NCBI RefSeq assembly: GCF_900101025.1
Contig: NZ_FMUH01000002.1
Location: 248,001-312,000 of the forward strand
DNA: 64,000 bases
Source: Klenkia marina
Lineage (GTDB): Bacteria; Actinomycetota; Actinomycetes; Mycobacteriales; Geodermatophilaceae
Direction of reading: 5' to 3'
Shown: piece by piece, positions 8,478-17,840 of the stretch
Numbering within the stretch: the first letter of the stretch is position 1
How the letters are laid out: every line of letters begins with the position of its first letter
Program-made: the position numbers and the translations under genes
Notes under the pieces: generated by a model
What the model was told of the DNA's origin: nothing
Database searches by the model: none
What the model saw: only the letters and a program-made list of their open reading frames with translations

Positions 8478-8569
8478 GGCGTGGATCAGCTGGGTTCCCC
8501 CGTGGCCGTCCTGGGTCGCCGACGCCGGCGAACCAGGACGGAGTTCTATCGGCCCAGCTGTTCCACGCC
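8478..8569. repeat. Palindromic intergenic element, copy 1 (see also 41838 and 43395)
   Basis: Outer arms GGCGTGGATCAGCTGG (8478-8493) and its complement (8554-8569, one mismatch) enclose an inner hairpin: CCGTCCTGG (8506-8514), TCGCCG, short loop, CGGCGA, CCAGGACGG (8533-8541). The same design and much of the same sequence recur twice later in the window. This copy lies between the convergent E1-like and ilvA genes. Likely role: bidirectional terminator and dispersed, possibly mobilised, palindrome. Confidence 0.85.
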
Positions 8570-8576
8570 GCCGGGC

Positions 8577-9818
8577 TCAGACCAGGAAGCGGTAGGCCGT
8601 CGTCCCCGGCGCCAGGTGCTGGATCGTCAGCGGACCGGCGGCGATGCGGGCCAGCAGCGGGGTGAGGCCGGCGGCGGCGCCCAGCTCGATGCCGACCAGC
8701 GCCGCGCCGGTCTCGCGGTTGTCGCGCTTCTGGTACTCGAACAGCACGATGTCGTCGTCGGGGCCGAGCACCTCGTGCAGGAACCGGCGCAGCGCCCCGG
8801 GCTCCTGCGGGAACTCGACCAGGAAGTAGTGCTTGAGCCCGCGGTGCACCAGCGAGCGCTCGACCACCTCGGCGTACCGGCTGACGTCGTTGTTGCCGCC
8901 GGACAGCAGCGCGAGCACCGTCTGCCCCGGCTCGACGGCGACGGCGCCCGAGGCCAGCGCGGCGGTGGCCAGGGCGCCCGCGGGCTCGGCGATGACGCCG
9001 TCCACCTGGTAGAGCTCGAGCATCTCGGTGCAGACCGCGCCCTCGGGGACGGCGACCAGCTCGACCCCCGCGTCCCGGACCAGCGGGAACGTCACGTCGC
9101 CGGCCCGGCGCACGGCGGCCCCGTCCACGAAGGTGTCGATCTCGGCCAGCGTCACCGGCTCCCCGGCGACCAGCGCGGCAGCCATCCCGGCGGCCCCGGC
9201 CGGCTCGACGCCGACCACCCGGGTCGTGGGGGAGTGCTCGCGCAGCCAGCTCGCGCACCCGGCGAGCAGTCCGCCGCCACCGACCGGCAGGACGACGACG
9301 TCGGGCGCCACCGGCAGCTGGGCCAGGAGCTCGACGGCCACCGTGGCCTGCCCGGCGACCGTGGAGAGCGCGTCGAACGCAGGGACGACGACGGCGCCCG
9401 ACGCGATGGCCAGCTCCGCGGCGATGCGGGCCGCGTCGTCGTAGGTGTCGCCCTCGACCCGCAACGTGATCGCGTCGCCGCCGAGGGCGACGATGCGCTG
9501 CCGCTTCTGCTTGGGCGTCGTGCCCGGGACGACGACGGTGCCCCGGACGCCGAGCGCTGCGCAGGCGTGGGCGAAGCCCTGGGCGTGGTTGCCGGCGCTG
9601 GCGGTGACCACCGAGGTGCCCGGGTCGAGCTGGGCGATGGTGTTGTAGGCGCCGCGCACCTTGTACGAGCGGCCGACCTGCAGGTCCTCGCGCTTGGTCC
9701 ACACCTCGGCGCCGGTGAGGTCGGACAGCCGGGCGTTGCGCTGCACCGGGGTGGTCAGCGCGACGCCGTCGAGCCGGGCGACGGCGGCTTCGACCTCGGC
9801 GGAGAAGGAGGAGGTCAC
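8577..9818 (-). CDS. ilvA: Threonine ammonia-lyase (biosynthetic-type, single ACT-like domain)
   Basis: A PLP enzyme making 2-oxobutanoate from threonine, the first step towards isoleucine. PLP lysine K53 lies in GRSYKVRGAYN; SAGNHAQGFA and the glycine loop PVGGGGLLAGC follow. The last ~90 residues (LKHYFLVEFPQEPGALRRF onward) form one regulatory ACT-like domain, as in the Corynebacterium-length enzyme (about 413-436 aa). Start choice: ATG at 9827 would abut its GGGGAGG with zero spacing, whereas the in-frame GTG at 9818 has that GGGGAGG 9 nt upstream, so GTG 9818 is preferred (413 residues). Transcription comes from the repeat-rich region 9819-10103. It ends just after repeat copy 1. Confidence 0.9.
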   Translation of the reverse strand: MTSSFSAEVEAAVARLDGVALTTPVQRNARLSDLTGAEVWTKREDLQVGRSYKVRGAYNTIAQLDPGTSVVTASAGNHAQGFAHACAALGVRGTVVVPGTTPKQKRQRIVALGGDAITLRVEGDTYDDAARIAAELAIASGAVVVPAFDALSTVAGQATVAVELLAQLPVAPDVVVLPVGGGGLLAGCASWLREHSPTTRVVGVEPAGAAGMAAALVAGEPVTLAEIDTFVDGAAVRRAGDVTFPLVRDAGVELVAVPEGAVCTEMLELYQVDGVIAEPAGALATAALASGAVAVEPGQTVLALLSGGNNDVSRYAEVVERSLVHRGLKHYFLVEFPQEPGALRRFLHEVLGPDDDIVLFEYQKRDNRETGAALVGIELGAAAGLTPLLARIAAGPLTIQHLAPGTTAYRFLV

Positions 9819-9831
9819 GGCGGACATCCTC

Positions 9832-9914
9832 CCCGAGCGACCTGCGCCGCCCGCGCGTGGTCCCCACCGCCTCCCGAGCAACCCTGCGCCGCCCGCGCGT
9901 GGTCCCCACCACCT
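9832..9914. repeat. Tandem direct repeat (period about 41 bp) in the ilvA upstream region
   Basis: A 28-bp identical core beginning CCTGCGCCGCCCGCGC occurs at 9841-9868 and again at 9883-9910, each preceded by CCCGAGC. The two units span 9832-9872 and 9873-9914. The first unit begins directly upstream of ilvA, so the array overlaps its promoter/leader. Confidence 0.8.
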
Positions 9915-9925
9915 CGTCGGGCGAG

Positions 9926-9962
9926 CTCGTGCTCTGCGTCGCCGGGCGACGCAGAGCACGAG
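9926..9962. repeat. 16-bp-arm hairpin, copy A
   Basis: CTCGTGCTCTGCGTCG (9926-9941), loop CCGGG, complementary arm 9947-9962. The same arm sequence recurs in copy B at 10019. It lies between the MpaB-like gene and ilvA, both on the minus strand, so it may terminate the upstream transcript. Confidence 0.8.
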
Positions 9963-10018
9963 GTCCGTCGCATGGCCAGTGCCGCCCGGGGCCGGTCCCC
10001 GCAGCTCTGGGGCCGATG

Positions 10019-10053
10019 TCGTGCTCTGCGTCGCTGGACGACGCAGAGCACGA
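10019..10053. repeat. 15-bp-arm hairpin, copy B
   Basis: TCGTGCTCTGCGTCG (10019-10033), loop CTGGA, complementary arm 10039-10053. It shares its arms with copy A 93 bp away. Two identical strong hairpins in one intergenic gap suggest a dispersed palindrome family. A short tandem of CCGGTGGC units (10075-10096) follows. Confidence 0.8.
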
Positions 10054-10103
10054 GCTGTGCCGACCGAACCTCCCCGGTGGCCCGGTGGCCCGGTGGCACG
10101 GGA

Positions 10104-11045
10104 TCAAGCGGCCCAGGCTGGGGCGGGGCCGGTACCCAGGCGCCAGCGCGCCGCTTCCTCGCTCGGGCTGTGCGAACCCAGGGCGAGGTTGAGCGCCCGC
10201 AGCTGCGCCTCGGTGACCAGCAGCTGGGCGCGGTCGCGGGCACTGCGGGAGCCCCGGCCGGGGACGCGGGCCAGCGGGGCGATCGTGGGGGAGACCAGGC
10301 GGGCCGCGCCCGCGGAGAACCCGGCGTAGACGACCTTCTCGGGCGCCGACAGCCCCGGTGGGCCCTGCAGGAAGGTGAGCAGGTCGTCGGGCACCGGCTC
10401 GAGCACCGGCCGGTAGGCGCGGATCGCCTCGGCCAGCTCGGTGCGCGAGCGGGGCAGGTCGGTGGCGCCCAGCCGTTGCGCCGAGCGGGCCCAGTCGGCC
10501 ACGTACTCGTCGCCCCAGCGGGGCCCGTAGCGGGACATCGAGCGGCCGACGGCGGTCTGCGCGGCGAGGAAGGCGTCGGTGAAGGCCAGGTGCACCCAGC
10601 GCAGCAGGTCGGGGTCGCCGGCGGAGTAGCGGCGGCCGTCGGGCAGCGTGCCCTTCACCCTCGTGTGCATCCCGCGCACGCGGCCGGACTCGCGCTCGGC
10701 CAGCTCGGCCGAGCCGAAGGTGCTGACCACCAGCCAGCGAGCCGTGCCGGCCAGCCGCTTCCAAGGGTCCTCGCGGTAGGCCGAGTGCCGCTGCACCCCG
10801 GCCAGCGCCAGCGGGTGCGCGCCCTGGCCGAGCAGCGCCGCCACCCCGCCGACCAGCGTGGACAGGTCGCCGTGCACCCGCCAGACCACGCCGTCGGGGT
10901 CGAACCAGCCGTCGCCGCTGCCCACGGTGGCGATCTCGCGCACCCAGTCGGGCGCACCGGTCGGGTCGCCGGACACCCGTCCGCGAAAGGCAGCCCGGGC
11001 CGCGTCGAAGGGGTTCACCACCCCACTGTGCGGGTTGCGCTGCAC
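10104..11045 (-). CDS. Oxygenase MpaB family protein (DUF2236)
   Basis: Up to 313 residues. The pattern VRRV/WRVHGDLSTLVGGVAALLGQGAHPLALAGV, AYREDPWKRLAGTARWLVVSTFG and the DPDLLRWVHLAFTDAFL block mark the DUF2236/MpaB-Lcp family, haem-dependent oxygenases including latex-clearing protein and MpaB. The histidine in WVHLAF is a candidate haem or active-site residue. GTG 11045 gives the longest form; GTGs at 11021 and 11018 are alternatives and I see no decisive ribosome site. No membrane segment is obvious. Substrate unknown. It is the upstream neighbour of ilvA, separated by two hairpins, so probably a separate unit. Confidence 0.75.
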   Translation of the reverse strand: MQRNPHSGVVNPFDAARAAFRGRVSGDPTGAPDWVREIATVGSGDGWFDPDGVVWRVHGDLSTLVGGVAALLGQGAHPLALAGVQRHSAYREDPWKRLAGTARWLVVSTFGSAELAERESGRVRGMHTRVKGTLPDGRRYSAGDPDLLRWVHLAFTDAFLAAQTAVGRSMSRYGPRWGDEYVADWARSAQRLGATDLPRSRTELAEAIRAYRPVLEPVPDDLLTFLQGPPGLSAPEKVVYAGFSAGAARLVSPTIAPLARVPGRGSRSARDRAQLLVTEAQLRALNLALGSHSPSEEAARWRLGTGPAPAWAA

Positions 11046-11094
11046 CGCCGCCCACCCGTCGAGGGACGGCGCCGTCCGACGGCGGCCGGGGTGT

Positions 11095-11499
11095 TCAGAC
11101 CAGCAGCAGCACCGCGGCGGCCGCGGCGGCGACGGTGCGCAGCGTGTTCCAGCGGGTCCACACGCGCAGGTACCGCGGCCAGGTGGCGGGGTCGCGCTCC
11201 AGCGCGTCGTTGAGCGGCACGTTGCCGGCGATGGTGACCCCGACCGTGCCCAGCAGGTACGCCCCCGCCCCCACCCGGTCCAGCGCCCCGCCGACGACCA
11301 GCACCGCGACGCACGCGGCCGCCGTCCCGAACAGCAGCACCATCAACGGTGGTCGGACGGCGGCCACGTTCACCGCCCGCATCGCCGTGGCGCCGTCGGG
11401 CACCCGGGCCAGCGCCGACACCACGAACCCGCTGAAGGCGAAGAACACCCCGCCGACCAGCGCGCACCCGACGGCGGTCAGCGTGCCCAGCAGCTCCAC
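11095..11499 (-). CDS. DUF1772 / anthrone oxygenase-family membrane protein
   Basis: 134 residues with four predicted hydrophobic segments and the family signature GNVPLNDAL...WPRYLRVWTRWNTLRT. Members are small integral membrane proteins, some annotated as anthrone oxygenase-like. The start is GTG 11499. The gene lies 49 bp upstream of the MpaB-like gene on the same strand and 18 bp downstream of the SDR stop, so these three may form one transcript. Biochemical role unassigned. Confidence 0.75.
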   Translation of the reverse strand: MELLGTLTAVGCALVGGVFFAFSGFVVSALARVPDGATAMRAVNVAAVRPPLMVLLFGTAAACVAVLVVGGALDRVGAGAYLLGTVGVTIAGNVPLNDALERDPATWPRYLRVWTRWNTLRTVAAAAAAVLLLV

Positions 11500-11517
11500 G
11501 CCGGCACCGTAGCGGGG

Positions 11518-12387
11518 TCAGATGTCGTGCCAGGGGCCCTTCTCGGCGTTCTTGTCCGGCACCGAGGCGAAGACGTTGCCCTCGGTGGGCGGCACCGAGT
11601 CACGGGCCATGCCGAACACGCGCAGCAACGGACCCACCGCGGCGTCGAACACCGCCGGCGCCAGCCGGTACCCGGCGATGATCACCGGGTTGGCGAAGCC
11701 CGACTGCCGCAGCCGGCGGTGCGACCCGGCGACGTCGAGGATCGTGCGGGCGACCCGGCGCGGGGAGTAGACCGGGGGCGGCGGGTGGCCGGTGTTCCCG
11801 AGCACGGTCGCGGCCTGGTAGTAGATCGGGGTGTTGACCCCGCCGGGGGAGACGGCGGCGATGCGGATGCCGGGCACGTCGCGGGTCTCCTGCTGCAGCG
11901 TGCGCACCAGGCCCAGCTGGCCCCACTTCGCGGTGGCGTAGGCGCCCATCGTGGGGGCGGTGATCGATGCGAGCAGCGAGCTGACCACGACCAGGTCACC
12001 GCGTTCCTGCCGGCGGAAGGTGGCCAGCACGGGGCGGGCCACGTTCGCCGTCCCCTTGATGGCGGTGTCCACGACCTGGTCGAACACGTCGGCGGGCAGG
12101 TCCTCGACGTCGCCGTAGGCCATCACGGTGGCCGAGTGGACGACGAGGTCCAGCGCCCCGGCGCGCTCGACGACGGCGGCAACGGCGGCCCGGTCGTTGA
12201 TGTCGCAGGTCTCGACGACGACGTCGGCGGCCCCGGCGGCGCGGCACTCGGCGGCCGTGGTCTCCAGGGCGGGGCGGCCGCGGGCCAGCAGCACGAGCGA
12301 GGCGCCCTCGGCGGCCAGCAGCAGGGCGGTGGCCCGGCCGATCCCGCTGGAGGCACCGGTGATCAGGGCGGTGCGGGGTGTGGTCAC
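11518..12387 (-). CDS. Short-chain dehydrogenase/reductase (SDR)
   Basis: 289 residues. The cofactor motif TGASSGIG is at the N-terminus, and the catalytic S...YATAK is visible in VVVSSLLASITAPTMGAYATAKWG split across the usual spacing. After the Rossmann domain it has a long tail (ARTILDVAGSHRR, ending VPDKNAEKGPWHDI), as in classical SDRs with an extra C-terminal segment. GTG 12387 (VTTPRTALIT) is chosen because it begins immediately before the first beta strand; a GTG at 12423 adds 12 unconvincing residues. Divergent from pyruvate carboxylase. Substrate unknown. Confidence 0.8.
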   Translation of the reverse strand: MTTPRTALITGASSGIGRATALLLAAEGASLVLLARGRPALETTAAECRAAGAADVVVETCDINDRAAVAAVVERAGALDLVVHSATVMAYGDVEDLPADVFDQVVDTAIKGTANVARPVLATFRRQERGDLVVVSSLLASITAPTMGAYATAKWGQLGLVRTLQQETRDVPGIRIAAVSPGGVNTPIYYQAATVLGNTGHPPPPVYSPRRVARTILDVAGSHRRLRQSGFANPVIIAGYRLAPAVFDAAVGPLLRVFGMARDSVPPTEGNVFASVPDKNAEKGPWHDI

Positions 12388-12496
12388 CGTCCCGTCGTGC
12401 CCAGCGGTCGGGGGGGTGCACACCCGCGCTCGCCCCCGAACCGTCGGACCTCCGGGCTACGGTGCCCCCACCGCGTCGCCGTCCCCGGGAGTGCCC

Positions 12497-15400
12497 GTGT
12501 TCACGAAGGTCCTGGTCGCCAACCGCGGGGAGATCGCCGTCCGTGCGTTCCGGGCCGCCTACGAGCTGGGCGCGGGCACCGTCGCCGTGTTCCCGCACGA
12601 GGACCGCAACTCGGTGCACCGGCTCAAGGCCGACGAGTCCTACGAGATCGGCGAGCCCGGGCACCCGGTGCGGGCCTACCTCGACGTCGAGGCCGTCGTG
12701 GCCGCGGCCCGCCGCGCCGGTGCCGACGCCGTCTACCCCGGCTACGGCTTCCTGTCCGAGAACCCCGACCTCGCCGCGGCCTGCGCCGAGGCCGGCATCA
12801 CCTTCGTCGGCCCCAGCGCCGAGGTGCTCGAGCTGACCGGCAACAAGGCCCGGGCGATCGCCGCCGCGAGGGCGGCCGGTCTGCCGGTGCTCGGCTCCAG
12901 CGAACCCTCCGACGACGTCGACACCCTGCTCGCCGCCGCCGCGGACATGGCCTTCCCGGTGTTCGTCAAGGCCGTCGCGGGCGGTGGTGGCCGCGGCATG
13001 CGCCGGGTCGAGGAGCCCGGTGCGCTGCGCGGCGCCGTCGAGGCCGCGATGCGCGAGGCGGAGTCCGCCTTCGGCGACGCCACCGTGTTCATCGAGCAGG
13101 CGGTGGTGAACCCGCGGCACATCGAGGTGCAGATCCTCGCCGACACCGCCGGTGAGGTCATCCACCTCTTCGAGCGCGACTGCTCGGTGCAGCGCCGGCA
13201 CCAGAAGGTCATCGAGCTGGCTCCCGCGCCCAACCTCGACCCGGCGCTGCGCGAGCGCATCTGCAGCGACGCCGTGGCCTTCGCCCGGGCCATCGGCTAC
13301 TCGTGCGCCGGCACGGTCGAGTTCCTGCTCGACGAGTCGGGCCGCCACGTGTTCATCGAGATGAACCCGCGCATCCAGGTCGAGCACACGGTCACCGAGG
13401 AGGTCACCGACGTCGACCTCGTGCAGGCCCAGCTGCGCATCGCCGCGGGTGAGACGCTGGCCGACCTGGGGCTGAGCCAGGACAGCATCGTGCTGCGCGG
13501 CGCCGCGCTGCAGTGCCGCATCACCACCGAGGACCCGGCCAACGGCTTCCGCCCCGACACCGGCCGGATCACCGCCTACCGCTCGCCCGGTGGCGCCGGC
13601 GTGCGGCTGGACGGCGGCTCGTCGATGGGCGCCGAGGTGGGTGCCCACTTCGACTCGATGCTGGTGAAGCTCACCTGCCGCGGGCGCGACTTCGGCGTCG
13701 CGGTGGCCCGGGCCCGCCGGGCGGTGGCCGAGTTCCGCATCCGCGGCGTGGCCACCAACATCCCGTTCCTGCAGGCGGTGCTCGACGACCCCGATTTCCG
13801 CGCCGGCCGGGTCACCACGAGTTTCATCGAGCAGCGGCCCGAGCTGCTCACGGCGCGGCAGTCCGCCGACCGCGGCACCCGGTTGCTGGCCTACCTGGCC
13901 GACGTCACCGTCAACGCCCCGCACGGCGAGCGCCCGCACCTGGTCGACCCCGCCGACAAGCTGCCGGCCGTCGAGCTGGTCGGGCAGCCGCCGGCCGGGT
14001 CCCGCCAGCAGCTGCTCGAGATCGGCCCGGTCGGGTTCGCCCGGGCGCTGCGTGCGCAGTCGGCGCTGGCGGTCACCGACACCACCTTCCGCGACGCCCA
14101 CCAGTCGCTGCTGGCCACCCGGGTGCGCACCAAGGACCTGCTGGCCGTCGCACCGCACGTCGCCCGCACCACCCCGCAGCTGCTCAGCCTCGAGTGCTGG
14201 GGCGGGGCCACCTACGACGTCGCACTGCGGTTCCTGCACGAGGACCCGTGGGAGCGGCTGGCCGCGCTGCGCGAGGCGGTGCCCAACATCGCGCTGCAGA
14301 TGCTCCTGCGCGGTCGCAACACCGTCGGCTACACCCCCTACCCGACCCGGGTGACCGAGGCGTTCGTGCACGAGGCCGCCCGCACCGGCATCGACGTCTT
14401 CCGGGTGTTCGACGCGCTCAACGACGTCTTGCAGATGCGCCCGGCCATCCAGGCGGTGCGCGAGACCGGCACGGCGCTGGCCGAGGTGGCGCTCTGCTAC
14501 ACCGGCGACCTGTCCGACCCGGGCGAGACGCTGTACACCCTCGACTACTACCTGCGGCTGGCCGAGCAGATCGTCGAGGCCGGTGCGCACGTGCTGGCGA
14601 TCAAGGACATGGCCGGCCTGCTCCGCCCACCGGCGGCATCCGCACTGGTCAGCGCCCTGCGCGAGCGGTTCGACCTGCCGGTGCACCTGCACACCCACGA
14701 CACCGCGGGCGGGCAGCTGGCCACGCTGATGGCGGCCTGGCAGGCCGGGGTGGACGCCGTCGACGGCGCGGTCGCGTCGATGGCCGGCACCACCAGCCAA
14801 CCCCCGTTGAGCGCGATCGTGGCCGCCACCGACCACACCGAGCGGGCCACCGGTCTCGACCTGGCCGCGGTCAACGACCTCGAGCCGTACTGGGAGGCGG
14901 TGCGCCGGGTGTACGCGCCCTTCGAGTCGGGGCTGCCGAGCCCCACCGGGCGGGTCTACACCCACGAGATCCCCGGCGGGCAGCTGTCCAACCTGCGCCA
15001 GCAGGCCATCGCGCTGGGCCTGGGGCAGCGGTTCGAGGAGGTCGAGGACGCCTACGCCGCGGCCGACCGGCTGCTCGGCCACCTGGTGAAGGTCACGCCG
15101 TCGTCGAAGGTGGTCGGTGACCTCGCGCTGCAGCTGGTGGGTGCCGGCGTCGACGTCACCGCCTTCGCGGCGGACCCCGGCACCTACGACCTGCCCGACT
15201 CCGTCGTCGGCTTCCTGCGCGGCGAGCTGGGCGACCCGCCCGGCGGCTGGCCCGAGCCGTTCCGCAGCAAGGCGCTGGAGGGCCGCCGGGCGGCCGAGCC
15301 GGCCGCCGAGCTGTCCGACGACGACCTCGCGGGGCTGGAGAAGCTGCCGCAGGCCACGCTGAACCGTCTGCTCTTCCCCGGCCCGACCCGGGAGTTCGAG

Positions 15401-15871
15401 GCGCACCGCGAGACCTACGGCGACACCTCGGTGCTGCCCAGCAAGGAGTTCCTGTACGGGCTGCGGCGCGGCACCGAGCACGCCGTCGACCTCGAGCCCG
15501 GGGTGCGGCTGCTCATCGGCGTCGAGGCGGTCAGCGAGCCCGATGAGCGCGGCATGCGCACGGTCATGTGCACCCTCAACGGTCAGCTGCGGCCGGTCAG
15601 CGTGCGCGACCGCTCGGTCGACTCCGCGGTCAAGGCCGCCGAGAAGGCCGACCGGTCCGACCCGGGCCAGGTGCCCGCGCCGTTCGCCGGCGTGGTCACG
15701 CTGCAGGTGGCCGAGGGCGACCAGGTGGCCGCCGGCGACACCCTGGCGACCATCGAGGCGATGAAGATGGAGGCCGGCATCACCGCGCCGCGGGCCGGCA
15801 CCGTGGCTCGCGTCGCGATCGGCCAGGTGCAGCAGGTCGAGGGCGGTGACCTGCTCGTCGTCCTGGGGTAG
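12497..15871 (+). CDS. pyc: Pyruvate carboxylase
   Basis: 1124 residues, full length for the single-chain enzyme making oxaloacetate from pyruvate and bicarbonate. Domains in order: biotin carboxylase (1-450; KVLVANRGEIAVRAFRA, ATP loop KAVAGGGGRGMR, FIEMNPRIQVEHTVTEE), carboxyltransferase (about 525-800; TDTTFRDAHQSLLATR, metal-site HLHTHDTAGG), the allosteric linker, and a biotinyl domain with biotinylated K1090 in EAMKMEAG. GTG 12497 is the start, with GGGAG 5 nt upstream. It is a monocistronic anaplerotic gene; a divergent SDR lies upstream. No frameshift or missing residue was seen. Confidence 0.95.
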   Translation: MFTKVLVANRGEIAVRAFRAAYELGAGTVAVFPHEDRNSVHRLKADESYEIGEPGHPVRAYLDVEAVVAAARRAGADAVYPGYGFLSENPDLAAACAEAGITFVGPSAEVLELTGNKARAIAAARAAGLPVLGSSEPSDDVDTLLAAAADMAFPVFVKAVAGGGGRGMRRVEEPGALRGAVEAAMREAESAFGDATVFIEQAVVNPRHIEVQILADTAGEVIHLFERDCSVQRRHQKVIELAPAPNLDPALRERICSDAVAFARAIGYSCAGTVEFLLDESGRHVFIEMNPRIQVEHTVTEEVTDVDLVQAQLRIAAGETLADLGLSQDSIVLRGAALQCRITTEDPANGFRPDTGRITAYRSPGGAGVRLDGGSSMGAEVGAHFDSMLVKLTCRGRDFGVAVARARRAVAEFRIRGVATNIPFLQAVLDDPDFRAGRVTTSFIEQRPELLTARQSADRGTRLLAYLADVTVNAPHGERPHLVDPADKLPAVELVGQPPAGSRQQLLEIGPVGFARALRAQSALAVTDTTFRDAHQSLLATRVRTKDLLAVAPHVARTTPQLLSLECWGGATYDVALRFLHEDPWERLAALREAVPNIALQMLLRGRNTVGYTPYPTRVTEAFVHEAARTGIDVFRVFDALNDVLQMRPAIQAVRETGTALAEVALCYTGDLSDPGETLYTLDYYLRLAEQIVEAGAHVLAIKDMAGLLRPPAASALVSALRERFDLPVHLHTHDTAGGQLATLMAAWQAGVDAVDGAVASMAGTTSQPPLSAIVAATDHTERATGLDLAAVNDLEPYWEAVRRVYAPFESGLPSPTGRVYTHEIPGGQLSNLRQQAIALGLGQRFEEVEDAYAAADRLLGHLVKVTPSSKVVGDLALQLVGAGVDVTAFAADPGTYDLPDSVVGFLRGELGDPPGGWPEPFRSKALEGRRAAEPAAELSDDDLAGLEKLPQATLNRLLFPGPTREFEAHRETYGDTSVLPSKEFLYGLRRGTEHAVDLEPGVRLLIGVEAVSEPDERGMRTVMCTLNGQLRPVSVRDRSVDSAVKAAEKADRSDPGQVPAPFAGVVTLQVAEGDQVAAGDTLATIEAMKMEAGITAPRAGTVARVAIGQVQQVEGGDLLVVLG

Positions 15872-16229
15872 GTCGGCCTGCGGCGCGCAGCCACGCGAGA
15901 ACCGATGGACCAGTAGTACCGGAACGGTTCATGTGCGTACCGCTCCGACCGGTCTGCAGACCGGGCGGACGCCATGACGACAGCGGTGCGGACGTGGTCG
16001 GACGGGGAGAACCCGCTGCTCAGCGGGCTGCGGGAGCGCGCCGGACCCGGTGCCGGCTCAGTGCCCACGCACGCCGTGGGGCGCGACCGCGTCGACAAGT
16101 CAACGGGCCGAACCGGTTCCGCCGATCTTTCTCGTAGGACTTCATCGGTTGTGCTCAACACGGGGTCACGGCAGCCGTCCTCGTGCCCACGGGCCCACCT
16201 GGGCCCGGTCCGGCCCGTCGAGGAGAGCC
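15872..16229. other. 358-bp intergenic region between pyc and the chemoreceptor gene
   Basis: No convincing gene. It holds a perfect 16-bp palindrome CCGGTCTGCAGACCGG (15949-15964) and, near 16099-16129, a TCAA and a GCCGATCT separated by 17 bp. The second pair faintly resembles a FliA/WhiG-type flagellar promoter (TAAA-N15-GCCGATAA), but the spacing is long. Short frames reading from 15974 lack a ribosome site and look non-coding. Confidence 0.4.
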
Positions 16230-17840
16230 ATGTCCACGTCCACCGCCCTCACCCGTTTCTGGGGCGACCGCAGTGTCAAGACGAAGGTGTTGGCCGCAGT
16301 CGCGACGGCCTCGGCGGTGGCCGGCGCCATCGGCGTGGTCGGCATCGTCGCGCTGAACGACAGCTCGGCGACCACGCAGCGGATCTACGAGAGCAACCTC
16401 ACCAGCGTGGCCGCCATCGCCGCGATGAACTCGGACATGCAGGACGTCCGCATCCAGAACCGCAACGCCATCCTGGCCGCGGACCAGGACGCGACGCGCA
16501 CCGCGCTGCAGGCCGCCGACGACGCCGCCGCGTCCTTCGTCGAGAACACCGCGACGTACACCTCGGTGGGCATGGACGACCAGAAGTGGGCGCTGGTGAA
16601 CGACGCCACGACCCAGCTGCAGACCGCGCAGCAGACCGCCGATCAGGTCACCGCACCGCTCGCGCTGGCCAACGCGTACGACGAGTGGGTCACGGCCAAC
16701 GACGCGCAGATCAGGCCGCTGTTCGACAAGATCCAGGACGACCTGGACCAGCTGACCCAGCTGGAGTCCGCGCAGGCCGCCGAGGCCGCGGCCGCCGCGC
16801 AGGCGTCCGCGACCCGGTCGCGGACGTCCAGCATCGTGATCCTGGTGGTCGGGGTGCTCGCCGCGCTGTCGATCGGCTACCTGGTCGCTTCGGGGATCGC
16901 CCGCAGCGTGAAGAAGGTCCAGGACGCCGCCGAAGGTCTGGCCCAGGGTGACCTGACGGTGTCGGTGGGGCTGACCAGCAAGGACGAGCTGGGCCGCATG
17001 GCCTCCTCGATCGACACGGCGCTGGTCAACCTGCGCGGCGTGATGGCCCAGGTGGTCACCTCCGCCGACGCGGTGGCGGCCTCCAGCGAGGAGCTGTCGG
17101 CGTCGGCAGCGCAGATTTCGGCGTCGTCCGAGGAGACCTCGGTGCAGTCCACGGTGGTGTCGGGTGCCGCGGACGAGGTGTCGCGGTCGGTGGCGACGGT
17201 GGCCGCCGGCGCGGAGGAGATGAGTGCGTCGATCCGGGAGATCGCGCAGAACGCGAACGAGGCGGCGCGGGTCGCGGCGGAGGCGGTGAGCGAGGCGGAG
17301 GCGACGAACCAGACGATCCAGAAGCTCGGCCTGTCGTCGAAGGAGATCGGCGACGTCGTCAAGGTCATCACCAGCATCGCCGAGCAGACCAACCTCCTGG
17401 CCCTGAACGCCACGATCGAGGCCGCCCGGGCCGGCGAGGCCGGCAAGGGCTTCGCGGTCGTGGCGAACGAGGTCAAGGAGCTGGCGCAGGAGACCGCGCG
17501 GGCGACCGAGGACATCGCGCGGCGGGTCGAGGCCATCCAGGCCGACACCGGTGGTGCCGTCGACGCGATCGGGCGGATCGGCACGGTCATCGGCCAGATC
17601 AACGACTACCAGCTGACCATCGCGAGTGCGGTGGAGGAGCAGACGGCCACGACCAACGAGATGTCCCGCAGCGTCGCGGAGGCCGCCGGCGGGACGACGG
17701 AGATCGCCGCCAACATCACCGGTGTCTCGACCGCGGCGGACTCGACCACGCAGGCCCTGTCGCAGACCCGCGTGGCCGTGGACGAGCTGTCGCGCATGGC
17801 CGCCGACCTGCGCACCAGCGTCAGCACGTTCACCTACTGA
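16230..17840 (+). CDS. Methyl-accepting chemotaxis protein
   Basis: 536 residues. Two transmembrane helices (about 20-42 and 202-223) bracket a helical periplasmic four-helix-bundle-type sensor domain. A HAMP domain follows (about 224-277), then the coiled-coil signalling domain with the near-invariant hairpin tip [20 protein letters not shown] and [14 protein letters not shown] 16230 has GAGGAG 5 nt upstream. The protein controls CheA at the cell pole and implies a motile cell; no other chemotaxis genes lie in the window. Its last 7 bp overlap the convergent thioesterase gene. Confidence 0.93.
   Translation: MSTSTALTRFWGDRSVKTKVLAAVATASAVAGAIGVVGIVALNDSSATTQRIYESNLTSVAAIAAMNSDMQDVRIQNRNAILAADQDATRTALQAADDAAASFVENTATYTSVGMDDQKWALVNDATTQLQTAQQTADQVTAPLALANAYDEWVTANDAQIRPLFDKIQDDLDQLTQLESAQAAEAAAAAQASATRSRTSSIVILVVGVLAALSIGYLVASGIARSVKKVQDAAEGLAQGDLTVSVGLTSKDELGRMASSIDTALVNLRGVMAQVVTSADAVAASSEELSASAAQISASSEETSVQSTVVSGAADEVSRSVATVAAGAEEMSASIREIAQNANEAARVAAEAVSEAEATNQTIQKLGLSSKEIGDVVKVITSIAEQTNLLALNATIEAARAGEAGKGFAVVANEVKELAQETARATEDIARRVEAIQADTGGAVDAIGRIGTVIGQINDYQLTIASAVEEQTATTNEMSRSVAEAAGGTTEIAANITGVSTAADSTTQALSQTRVAVDELSRMAADLRTSVSTFTY

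Noticed and set aside
9819-9959. N-terminal extension of IlvA through repeats (MLCVARRRR...)
   Set aside because: The extra residues are translated tandem repeats and a hairpin arm, not protein sequence.
12128-12496. Upstream extension of pyruvate carboxylase
   Set aside because: It overlaps the SDR gene on the other strand; GTG 12497 begins exactly at KVLVANRGE with a ribosome site.
11996-15481. Very long minus-strand open frame opposite pyruvate carboxylase
   Set aside because: Typical antisense shadow of a GC-rich gene: Arg/Gly/His-rich, no domain, no start signals.
16099-16129. FliA/WhiG-type promoter before the chemoreceptor
   Set aside because: GCCGAT is present but the -35 match is weak and the spacing 2 bp too long; kept only as a note in the intergenic entry.
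15974-16229. Short plus-strand ORFs before the chemoreceptor
   Set aside because: No ribosome site, composition like intergenic DNA, and they run into the real gene from its leader.
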